Positions 1 through 5,840 of a stretch of DNA of 6,692 bases are shown here, piece by piece. Source of the stretch: Porphyrobacter sp. GTDB lineage: Bacteria; Pseudomonadota; Alphaproteobacteria; Sphingomonadales; Sphingomonadaceae. Numbering within the stretch: the first letter of the stretch is position 1; each line of letters starts with the position of its first letter. The position numbers and the translations under genes were made by a program. The notes below the pieces were generated by a model. That model had not been told where the DNA came from, did not search any database, and saw nothing but the letters and a program-made list of their open reading frames with translations. The stretch covers positions 1 to 6,692 of the forward strand of contig JAKFWB010000330.1 in NCBI GenBank assembly GCA_021732945.1. The letters are read 5' to 3'.

Positions 1-967
1 CATCGAACACCGCGCCCGCGCCCACGCCGGTCGCCATGGCAAGACCCGCCGAAACCAACGCATTGGCCGCCTGATAGGCCCCGATCAGCGGCAGATTGAC
101 CTTGCGGCTTTCGCCATTGTGCTCGATCGTCAGCATCTGCCCCAATTGACCCGGCTCGCGCCCGGCAAGCCGCAGAAAGGTGCCGCCCTCGCCCACGGTG
201 CGCACATCAAGGCCGCGCGTAGTCGCCTCGGCAATCGCGCGCGCGGTCCATTCCGACCCGTCGCCCGCATCATGGATCACCGCTGGGCTGCCGCAGGCGA
301 CCACTTCGGTGAAGAGCCGCATCTTGGCCGCGAAATAGGCTTCCATCGTACCATGATAATCGAGGTGATCGCGGCTGAAATTGGTGAAGGCTGAGGCAGA
401 GACGGTCAGCCCTTCATTGCGAAACTGCGAAAGGCCGTGGCTCGATGCCTCATAGGCAACATGCGTCACACCCTCGCGCGCCAAACCGCTCATATTGCCG
501 AGGAAGGTGACGATATCGGGGGTGGTGAGGCCGGTGGAAATCGAGCCATCGGGCGTGGTCACCCCCAAGGTGCCAATGCTCGCCGCGCGCTCGCCTGCCA
601 TGCGCCAGATCTGGCGGGTCATTTCCACGCAGGAGGTTTTGCCATTGGTGCCAGTCACCGCGACGATGGTGGCTGGCACCGGCGCAAAGAAGCCTGCTGC
701 CAGCCGCGCGAACGCCCGGCGCGGTTCGGGATCGGCAATGTGGAGCGCGCCGCTGACCTGCGCCTCAGGCCGTGCGACAATCGCAATCGCCCCCGCTGCA
801 ATCGCTGCGGCGATAAAATCCTCACCATTGACCGCCGCGCCCTGAAACGCGCCGAACACTGTGCCGGGAGCGACCTTGCGGTGATCAATCGCGAAACCGG
901 TCACCGCCGCCTCGCCAGCGCCGCCCGCAGCCAGCCCGGCGCGCGCCAGCAGGCCGCCCAGCCGCAT
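1..967 (-). CDS. murE: UDP-MurNAc-tripeptide synthetase MurE (5' 322 codons, runs off the window)
   Basis: MurE is the cytoplasmic ATP-dependent ligase that adds the third residue, usually meso-diaminopimelate in Gram-negatives, to UDP-MurNAc-L-Ala-D-Glu. I translated it directly because it is open at the left edge. The N-terminal UDP-substrate domain occupies about residues 20-100. The ATP-binding P-loop GTNGKT is at 106-111, followed by a TTP motif at 148-150 and the EASSHGL motif at 173-179. The NFSRDHLDYHGTM block is at 196-208, and K215 in the YFAAK context matches the lysine that is carbamylated in Mur ligases. GAYQAANAL at 296-304 begins the C-terminal part of the central domain. The residues that decide Dap versus Lys specificity lie beyond base 1, so the substrate is inferred. 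The ATG at 967-965 shares one base with the ftsI stop (TGATG), implying coupled translation. Confidence 0.95.
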   Translation of the reverse strand, partial: MRLGGLLARAGLAAGGAGEAAVTGFAIDHRKVAPGTVFGAFQGAAVNGEDFIAAAIAAGAIAIVARPEAQVSGALHIADPEPRRAFARLAAGFFAPVPATIVAVTGTNGKTSCVEMTRQIWRMAGERAASIGTLGVTTPDGSISTGLTTPDIVTFLGNMSGLAREGVTHVAYEASSHGLSQFRNEGLTVSASAFTNFSRDHLDYHGTMEAYFAAKMRLFTEVVACGSPAVIHDAGDGSEWTARAIAEATTRGLDVRTVGEGGTFLRLAGREPGQLGQMLTIEHNGESRKVNLPLIGAYQAANALVSAGLAMATGVGAGAVFD

Positions 968-2691
968 CAGTGCTTTTCCACCAGATAGCGCAGATCGGAG
1001 ATATCGACATCGCGGCTCTCGTCCGGCAGCACACCCAGCATCGGGCCGATGCGCGGCACCAGCTTGCCGACCACGGGCGCGGCGTTAAAGGCGGCGGTGC
1101 GCTGAAAGCTGCTGGCGACGGTGCCCTTGGGCTCGTCAATCACAATCACCACCACATAACGCGGCGCATCCAGCGGGAAGGCCGCGGCGAACGAGGATAC
1201 CAGCGAGGTCTTGTTGTAGCTCCCGTGTGACGCTTTCTCGGCAGAGCCGGTCTTGCCGCCCACGCGGTAGCCCGGCGCGTCAGCGCTTTTACCGGTGCCA
1301 AAGAGCGAAATCATCCGCAGCATCTGCCGCATCCGCGACGAGGTCGATTCCTTGAACACCCGCCGACCGCGCGGCACATCGGCCGGATCAAGCTTCATCA
1401 AGGTCGAAGGGCGCCAGATCCCGCCATTGACCATCGCGGCATAGGCGCTCGCCAGATGCAGCGGGGTCACTGCGAGGCCGTGGCCATAGCTGACCGTCAT
1501 GTTGGTCACCCGGCTCCACTTGCCCTTGGGCCACAGCGGCTTGCCGCGCGCGGGCAGTTCGATGAAGGGGCGGCGGTCCATGCCCAGATCAATCATTGTC
1601 TGGCGCAGACGCTCCGCGCCCAATTGGTCGGCCACCCGCGCGGTCACGGTGTTGGACGAATAGATCAGCGCCTGCGGCACGTTGAGACTGGCGCCTTTGG
1701 GCTTGAGATCCTTGATGGTGCGCTTGGCAACCTCCACCGGAGCGGCGTTCCACTGCTTGCTGAGGTCGCGCACCACGCCTGCATCAATCGCTGCGGCAAT
1801 GCTCAGCGGCTTGAAGGTCGAGCCGAGTTCATAGACTCCATTGGTGACGCGGTTGAACACGTTCTTTGCGCCGCTGGCACCTGCGGTGTTGGGATCAAAT
1901 TCGGGCAAGCTTGCTAGCGCCATAACCTCGCCTGTGTCGACATCCAGCACCACGCCCGCCGCACCCAGCGCATTGGTCGCCAGCATTCCGCGCCGCAATT
2001 CATCCTCCAGCGCGCCCTGCACCCGCACATCAATCGACAGCGCCACCGGCTGCGACCGCAGATCGGGATTGCTAAGCCGCGCTTCCAGCACCTGCTCCAT
2101 CCCGACCTTGCCGCCCTGATCCTCAACGACATAGCCCAGCACATGCGCGCCCAGCGTGCCTTGCGGATAGTGGCGATCGGTCTCGCGCGGGATTTCCAGC
2201 GCAACCTCCCCAAGAGCGAAAACCCGGTTGGCTTCTTCGGGCAGGATGCGGCGGCGCAGATAGCCCGCCCGGCCCGAGGCCAGGCGCTCGGCCATGCGGT
2301 CTGAGTTAATGTCAGGGAAGATCGACTTCAGCCGCTGCGCCACCTGCTGCGGCGCGTTGACCAAGGGGCTGCCGCTATCGCCCATCGCCTTGGGATCGAA
2401 CCACAGGGCATAGGCCGGAAAGGCGCGCGCAAGCGGGGCGCCATTGCGATCGGTGATCTCGCCGCGCGGCGGCAGCAGCGCCTCTTGCAGGCTGGTACGC
2501 TCCGGTGCGTGACCAACAAAGCCGAGCGAGACGATCCGCAGCAGAGCCAGCAAGGTCACCACCGCAAAGGCGAGCGCGATGAACAGCAGGCGCATCCGCG
2601 CGTTCCAAAGCAATTGCGCGCGCAGCTGAACCAGGTGGATACGGCCCGCGGGGAGAGCGGGAAGCGCGGCGTGGGCCGCCATTCCGTTCAT
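967..2691 (-). CDS. ftsI: Septal peptidoglycan transpeptidase FtsI (PBP3, class B)
   Basis: The 574-residue product is a class B penicillin-binding protein that cross-links septal peptidoglycan in the periplasm as part of the divisome, working with FtsW and FtsQLB. A cytoplasmic stretch of about 33 residues precedes one membrane segment at about 34-60. The dimerisation (pedestal) domain follows, starting with RGEITDRNG at 76-84. The transpeptidase domain has all three active-site motifs: S291-T-F-K294 with nucleophile S291, S345-S-N347, and K480-T-G482. No PASTA repeats are present and the length is normal for a Gram-negative FtsI. The ATG at 2691 overlaps the ftsL stop as ATGA. An AAAGGG Shine-Dalgarno-like run sits nine bases upstream inside ftsL, which supports this start; a second Met at residue 4 is a less likely alternative. 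RodA-linked PBP2 is excluded by the position between ftsL and murE. Confidence 0.96.
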   Translation of the reverse strand: MNGMAAHAALPALPAGRIHLVQLRAQLLWNARMRLLFIALAFAVVTLLALLRIVSLGFVGHAPERTSLQEALLPPRGEITDRNGAPLARAFPAYALWFDPKAMGDSGSPLVNAPQQVAQRLKSIFPDINSDRMAERLASGRAGYLRRRILPEEANRVFALGEVALEIPRETDRHYPQGTLGAHVLGYVVEDQGGKVGMEQVLEARLSNPDLRSQPVALSIDVRVQGALEDELRRGMLATNALGAAGVVLDVDTGEVMALASLPEFDPNTAGASGAKNVFNRVTNGVYELGSTFKPLSIAAAIDAGVVRDLSKQWNAAPVEVAKRTIKDLKPKGASLNVPQALIYSSNTVTARVADQLGAERLRQTMIDLGMDRRPFIELPARGKPLWPKGKWSRVTNMTVSYGHGLAVTPLHLASAYAAMVNGGIWRPSTLMKLDPADVPRGRRVFKESTSSRMRQMLRMISLFGTGKSADAPGYRVGGKTGSAEKASHGSYNKTSLVSSFAAAFPLDAPRYVVVIVIDEPKGTVASSFQRTAAFNAAPVVGKLVPRIGPMLGVLPDESRDVDISDLRYLVEKH

Positions 2692-3224
2692 TCGCCCGAG
2701 CCCTTTGCGCTGATCGTCTGGGCCTGCGCGGCGCGGATCGGGGAGGCTTCGATCAGAAAATCGCCAAAGGCTTCGGTGAAGACCTCGCCTGCATCCTTTT
2801 CGCTCGCGGCGGAAGCCAGCGTCAGCTTGGCGCCGGTCAGGGGCGAGCGCATCGGCGCATCGGCCGAGGCAAGCGTCGCCGCGGCATCAGCCCGCGCGAG
2901 ACGGATTGGCGAAGGCGCGCCGGGAGCGGGCAGCTGGCCAAGGCTGGCCAATTGCCGCTCCCCATCCAGAAATTGGCGCGCGCCCGGCGCTTCATAGCCG
3001 AATTCGACCGTATTCCAGGTCGCCAGCTGGCGTTGGCTGGCGCGGGTCTGAAACTCGGTTTCCAGCAACAGCGTTTCGCGTTCCAGCGCAATCACCTGCC
3101 GCTCCGCCAGCAAGGCCTCGCTCTTGACGGCATGGACCTTGAAGCTGAGGATCACCACCAGCGCAAAGCAGATTGCGAGCACCGCCATCCACCCCAGCGA
3201 ACGTGCCTGAGTGCTGCTGATCAT
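2688..3224 (-). CDS. ftsL: Cell division protein FtsL-like, with extended C-terminal tail
   Basis: The 178-residue product is assigned to FtsL mainly by position between rsmH and ftsI and by topology. A short cytoplasmic N-terminus is followed by one membrane helix at about 11-30, then a charged heptad-like stretch at about 31-66 (for example [15 protein letters not shown]) that suits the periplasmic coiled coil FtsL forms with FtsB. The segment [13 protein letters not shown] at 65-77 follows it. FtsL holds FtsB and FtsQ in the divisome and helps activate FtsWI. The protein is longer than the 121 residues of E. coli FtsL because of an Ala/Pro/Ser-rich tail from about residue 95, with no domain I recognise. 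The ATG overlaps the rsmH stop as ATGA, and GGAG lies nine bases upstream. FtsL sequences diverge strongly, so the name rests on context more than on residues. Confidence 0.85.
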   Translation of the reverse strand: MISSTQARSLGWMAVLAICFALVVILSFKVHAVKSEALLAERQVIALERETLLLETEFQTRASQRQLATWNTVEFGYEAPGARQFLDGERQLASLGQLPAPGAPSPIRLARADAAATLASADAPMRSPLTGAKLTLASAASEKDAGEVFTEAFGDFLIEASPIRAAQAQTISAKGSGE

Positions 3225-4165
3225 GCGGCGTGACTCCGTGCTGGGGCGCTGGTGCGGATGGCGTGGCGCAGGGTGGAAGATCGGGCGCGGGGATTGCGGG
3301 CGAGTTCCGCCTCGCTCGGGCGGATGCCCTTGGAAACCTGCGTGAAGACCGGCGCAGGGCCGCCGGTTTCGCCCGGCAGATGGCGGGAAACCGCCCGGCC
3401 AGCGCCGCTGGCAGCGCGCAGGAAGTGCTTGACGATGCGGTCTTCCAAGCTGTGGAAGCTGACCACGGCCAGAACCCCGCCTTCGCTGAGCAAGGCCTCG
3501 GCTGCGGCGAGCCCGGCTTCAAGTTCGCCCAACTCATCGTTTACATGGATGCGCACCGCCTGAAAGGTGCGGGTCGCCGGGTCTTTCTTGTCATGCGGCT
3601 TGTGCCCCAGCGCGCGGCGCACCACGCGGGCGAGTTCGCCCGTGGTCGCCAGCGGACGCGCGGCGACAATCGCGCGGGCCACGCGGCGCGACTGGCGTTC
3701 CTCGCCATAGCGGTAGAGCACATTGGCGATAGCTTCTTCGTCAGCGGTGTTGAGGAAATCCGCCGCGCTTTCGCCGTCCTGGCTCATCCGCATATCGAGC
3801 GGGCCGTCGTGCATGAAGGCAAAGCCCCGCTCGCCCTGATCAAGCTGCATCGAGGAGACGCCAATATCCATCACCACCGCATCAACAGTGGCGATGCCAA
3901 TGGCGGCAAGTTCAGCCCGCATCTGCGAAAACCGCGCCGGATGCAGTGTAAGGCGGCCCTCATAGCGCGCGATCATGACTGCGCCGGCCGCAATGGCATC
4001 GGGATCGCGGTCAAAGGCATGGACCGCAGCCCCGGCATCTAGCAGAGCCGCGGTGTATCCGCCAGCGCCAAAGGTCGCATCGATGATAGTCATGCCGGGG
4101 CGCGGGGCGATGGCGGCGATCACTTCGTCAAGCAGCACCGGGATGTGGGGGGCATCCTGCGTCAT
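3221..4165 (-). CDS. rsmH: 16S rRNA (cytosine(1402)-N(4))-methyltransferase RsmH (MraW)
   Basis: RsmH uses S-adenosylmethionine to methylate N4 of C1402 in 16S rRNA at the ribosomal P site. The 314-residue product is full length for the family. Visible motifs, numbered from the ATG, are HIPVLLDEV at 7-15, the SAM-binding glycine-rich loop [10 protein letters not shown] at 29-38, FDRDP at 51-55, [18 protein letters not shown] at 100-117, [15 protein letters not shown] at 152-166, [18 protein letters not shown] at 195-212, [15 protein letters not shown] at 234-248, and the terminal [10 protein letters not shown] at 291-300. I chose the ATG at 4165, which shares one base with the mraZ stop (TGATG), because the AAGGGGG run lies seven bases before it. 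A GTG at 4168, one codon earlier, overlaps the same stop as GTGA and is an equally coupled alternative. The gene sits between mraZ and ftsL in the usual dcw order. Confidence 0.96.
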   Translation of the reverse strand: MTQDAPHIPVLLDEVIAAIAPRPGMTIIDATFGAGGYTAALLDAGAAVHAFDRDPDAIAAGAVMIARYEGRLTLHPARFSQMRAELAAIGIATVDAVVMDIGVSSMQLDQGERGFAFMHDGPLDMRMSQDGESAADFLNTADEEAIANVLYRYGEERQSRRVARAIVAARPLATTGELARVVRRALGHKPHDKKDPATRTFQAVRIHVNDELGELEAGLAAAEALLSEGGVLAVVSFHSLEDRIVKHFLRAASGAGRAVSRHLPGETGGPAPVFTQVSKGIRPSEAELARNPRARSSTLRHAIRTSAPARSHAA

Positions 4166-4659
4166 CACGCCGCCCCCTTCTTCGCAGCCGCGATCAGCTT
4201 AGCACAGGCTGCCTGCGCGCCCTTCCACGCCGCGTCCATCCGGCCGAGTTCATCCGGGTTCCAGAGAAAGAAGAAATCGCCCGCACCCTGAAAATACAAC
4301 CCGTCGGCCACCTTGCCGAGATCGCGCAGGTGTTCCGGCATGACAAAGCGCCCGCTGTCATCGAAGGGCAGTTGTTCAAAGCCGAACAATTGCTGAGCGC
4401 GGACATCGCGGTCAAACCCGTCATCGCCAAGACGGATGGCGCGTTCTTCTTCGCGTTCAAGCTGCTGTTCAAGCTTATCGGTGCGCGACAGGCCGAAGCC
4501 GATCAGGCAATCGAACCGGTCATGCGCGGCCAGACACAGGATGCGATTGCCGCCGGAACTGTCTTTCACGGCCTTGCGGAAGGCAGGCGGCAGGACAAAG
4601 CGGCCCTTATCGCCAGAAGGCGAGTAGGCTTGTCCGCTATATCCTCCAAAAGCAGACAC
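4165..4659 (-). CDS. mraZ: Transcriptional regulator MraZ, first gene of the dcw operon
   Basis: The 164-residue product has the two tandem SpoVT/AbrB-type swapped-hairpin domains of MraZ. Their signatures are [15 protein letters not shown] at 17-31 and [16 protein letters not shown] at 100-115, with conserved GR pairs at G19-R20 and G103-R104. MraZ proteins form ring-shaped oligomers that bind tandem direct repeats in their own promoter and, in E. coli, repress the dcw operon. The C-terminal tail (about 140-164) is Ala/Lys-rich. The start must be the GTG at 4659: an in-frame TGA lies six codons upstream and the next in-frame Met is at residue 107, after the first domain. The ribosome site is poor (GAGGGG, 11 bases away), so initiation may be weak or controlled. 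A candidate operator array lies about 170-210 bases upstream. Confidence 0.95.
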   Translation of the reverse strand: MSAFGGYSGQAYSPSGDKGRFVLPPAFRKAVKDSSGGNRILCLAAHDRFDCLIGFGLSRTDKLEQQLEREEERAIRLGDDGFDRDVRAQQLFGFEQLPFDDSGRFVMPEHLRDLGKVADGLYFQGAGDFFFLWNPDELGRMDAAWKGAQAACAKLIAAAKKGAA

Positions 4660-4741
4660 GTGCCTGCGATCCCCTCATGTGCCGTTCTGGCGGGCCTCCC
4701 CGTGAAGTCCGTCCAGCGATCCGACATGCCTCTCCCGTCCC

Positions 4742-4761
4742 GACCACGCGCAAGCGCGGCC
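4742..4761 (-). other. Hairpin in the predicted mraZ leader
   Basis: On the minus strand the bases can fold into an 8-bp stem, including two G-U pairs, closed by a TTGC tetraloop (stem arms GGCCGCGC and GCGTGGTC). It lies about 80-100 bases before the mraZ GTG inside the predicted transcript leader. No T-run follows, so it is not an intrinsic terminator by itself. A role in translation or transcript stability is possible but not shown, and GC-rich DNA makes such stems common. Confidence 0.3.
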
Positions 4762-4820
4762 AGTGCGCCGACCCCACCCGCCGGGCACAATGCAAACAGG
4801 CATGTCTGATGGACCCCGGT

Positions 4821-4826
4821 ATTATC
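4821..4826 (-). promoter_or_regulatory. Candidate -10 hexamer (GATAAT) for mraZ
   Basis: GATAAT matches the sigma-70 -10 consensus TATAAT at five of six bases. Transcription would start near 4814, giving a leader of about 155 bases before mraZ. No good -35 lies at 16-18 bases (CTTCCA or CCTTCC, three or fewer matches), which fits an activated or regulated promoter. The adjoining G-run array covers the -35 zone. A rival -10, TAAAAT at 4867-4862, is also five of six, with only TTCAGA at a long 19-base spacing as its -35. The two cannot be separated from sequence alone. Confidence 0.4.
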
Positions 4827-4872
4827 GGGGAAGGCACGGGGATGGAAGGGATTTTTGCGGGATTTTACGGGA
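4826..4872. promoter_or_regulatory. Candidate MraZ operator: five helically phased G-run repeats
   Basis: On the plus strand five NGGGR boxes occur at 4826-4830 (CGGGG), 4837-4841 (CGGGG), 4847-4851 (AGGGA), 4858-4862 (CGGGA) and 4868-4872 (CGGGA). The first Gs are 11, 10, 11 and 10 bases apart, with spacers of 6, 5, 6 and 5. This is one box per helical turn on one face of the DNA. E. coli MraZ is known to bind TGGGN repeats with 5-base spacers near its promoter, so these are a good candidate for the binding site of the MraZ encoded here. The array abuts the -10 candidate, a position suited to repression. The G-rich strand is opposite to the mraZ coding strand and the T of TGGGN is replaced by C or A, so the assignment is inferred. 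Confidence 0.55.
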
Positions 4873-4889
4873 AAAGTTGCTAAAAATCT

Positions 4890-5016
4890 GAATCTAATGA
4901 TCTTTCTGTCTATTCGGAGGAACCCTTATGCCGCAATCCATGGTGCGAATCTGGCCCAAACCGGTGCAAAGACTCAGGATTCCTGCAAATTCCCGGATCG
5001 CAGGCGGCCCCGAGTC
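4890..5016. promoter_or_regulatory. Cluster of five GANTC (CcrM-type) methylation sites
   Basis: GANTC occurs at 4890-4894 (GAATC), 4947-4951 (GAATC), 4971-4975 (GACTC), 4978-4982 (GATTC) and 5012-5016 (GAGTC). By eye I found only three others in the window, near 1346, 1834 and 3232. In Alphaproteobacteria the adenine of GANTC is methylated by CcrM late in the cell cycle, and GcrA with sigma-70 reads methylated sites near promoters of division genes. The nearest site is 18 bases from the phased G-run array. A role in timing dcw expression is inferred. Confidence 0.5.
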
Positions 5017-5023
5017 CCGCCTG
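5001..5023. repeat. Perfect 7-bp inverted repeat downstream of the lipoprotein gene
   Basis: CAGGCGG at 5001-5007 and CCGCCTG at 5017-5023 flank a nine-base loop that contains one GANTC site. It begins 23 bases past the lipoprotein stop (TAG followed at once by TGA). No T-run follows on either strand, so it is at best a weak or factor-dependent terminator, or an RNA 3'-end stabiliser. Confidence 0.35.
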
Positions 5024-5045
5024 TCCCGTGATTTCCCCAAACTCA

Positions 5046-5840
5046 CTATTCGACCGCAGCGGCCAGCACGGCGCGCAGGGCTGACCCGGCATCACCGGCG
5101 CGTTCCTGATGCTCGAACATCGCCGCGTCGGCGATCAGGGTGACGCGGCCCTTGCCCACCTTGCAAGTCGCAGCGGCACCGCCGGCTGCGAGCGTGCACT
5201 TTGCGTCTGGCGCTGCGGTGATGGACACTCTCCCCGACAATGCCATCGGCAGCGCGGCTGACCCCAGCGAAGCGGTCAAAACACCCGGATCCTGCGCGTC
5301 ATCATAGCTGACCGCCAGACCCCAGCGCGCCACCACTGGCGGGATCGCAGCATTATCAACCGGGCGGCGCGGATCGCCCAAAGCGCCGTCATAATGCCCG
5401 GTCAGCGCCGGATCGAGCGCCAGCAGCAACCGCCCGCCGCTGCGCACCCAGCGATCCAGCGCTACATTATCCGCAGGCGACAGCCCGCGCGGCTGGATCA
5501 CCGCCAGCCGGTCAAGCCCCGCGAGCGGATCTGTCTCGGGCATATCGGGCGACAAAGCGGCAATCGGGGACAGCGTATCGAGCGGCTGCACCACATAGGC
5601 TAGCTCGATCGCTGTCCGCTGCCACGGCATGGCGGCGGTGCCTGATGCAATCGCCGCGATGCCCGCACCTTCGGGCCAATAGAGCGGCAGGCTCGTCATC
5701 AGCCCCAAAGGCGCGCGGTCTTCGGCCGGGGGAGCGGCTGCGCCAGTCTCGCGTTTGGGCGTCGGCTCGCCCGAACAGGCCGCCAGTGCCAGCAGCCCTG
5801 CCAAAAGCGCCAACAGCGCGTTACGGCTGCTTTGCGGCAT
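5046..5840 (-). CDS. Predicted lipoprotein with GldG/DUF4350-like region
   Basis: The 264-residue product starts with a hydrophobic signal (about 7-21) and a lipobox L19-A-A-C22, so it should be lipidated at C22. Ser at +2 favours outer-membrane sorting by the E. coli rule. A Pro/Ala/charged linker (about 23-45) leads to a globular part. The segment around 109-143, with RLAVIQPRGLSPADNVALDR then W131-V-R-S-G-G-R-L-L-L-ALDP, resembles the region of GldG-like auxiliary ABC-transport and DUF4350 proteins in which a strand, helix and GGR-L-L strand form a class I amidotransferase-like fold. No catalytic triad is evident. C215 and C226 may form a disulfide. I chose the ATG at 5840 because the signal peptide follows at once; the longer open frame upstream only shadows the preceding gene. 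It overlaps that gene by 20 bases without a clear ribosome site, suggesting coupling. Function is unknown. Confidence 0.8.
   Translation of the reverse strand: MPQSSRNALLALLAGLLALAACSGEPTPKRETGAAAPPAEDRAPLGLMTSLPLYWPEGAGIAAIASGTAAMPWQRTAIELAYVVQPLDTLSPIAALSPDMPETDPLAGLDRLAVIQPRGLSPADNVALDRWVRSGGRLLLALDPALTGHYDGALGDPRRPVDNAAIPPVVARWGLAVSYDDAQDPGVLTASLGSAALPMALSGRVSITAAPDAKCTLAAGGAAATCKVGKGRVTLIADAAMFEHQERAGDAGSALRAVLAAAVE

Larger units (their letters stand above)
4660..5045. other. Gene-free control region upstream of mraZ
   Basis: This 386-base stretch separates the lipoprotein stop from the mraZ start and holds no convincing gene. Its upstream part (about 4888-5045) carries five GANTC sites and a 7-bp inverted repeat. 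Its middle (about 4851-4920) is clearly AT-rich against the GC-rich surroundings and contains part of a phased G-run array. Its downstream part (4660-4815) is GC-rich and can form hairpins, as expected of a long mraZ leader. I looked for RNase P RNA and tRNA in it and saw neither. No classical terminator with a T-run follows the lipoprotein gene, so readthrough into mraZ from upstream is possible. Confidence 0.8.

Noticed and set aside
437..988. Plus-strand open frame of 183 codons
   Set aside because: Opposite murE; His/Arg/Ala-rich shadow with no recognisable motif.
3230..4042. Plus-strand open frame of 270 codons
   Set aside because: It lies wholly opposite rsmH, which has every family motif; long antisense frames are expected in GC-rich genes.
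4637..4647. Perfect GGAGG inside mraZ codons 5-6
   Set aside because: No ATG, GTG or TTG follows at a usable distance, so it is read as Gly-Gly codons and not an internal start.
4660..4815. RNase P RNA or other known structured RNA upstream of mraZ
   Set aside because: I looked because GC-rich hairpins and an AGTCC-like stretch occur, but the conserved GAGGAAAGTCC and ACAGAA elements of RNase P RNA are absent.
4884..4900. CtrA-like TTAG-N7-TTTT on the minus strand
   Set aside because: Too few matches to TTAA-N7-TTAA in an AT-rich stretch to support a CtrA site.
5008..5039. Second set of GGG runs on the minus strand
   Set aside because: Spacings of 11, 9 and 7 bases are not phased like the array at 4826-4872, and G-runs are common in this DNA.
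5467..5475. TTATCCGCA, one mismatch from a DnaA box
   Set aside because: Single site inside the lipoprotein coding sequence with no second box or AT-rich unwinding region nearby.
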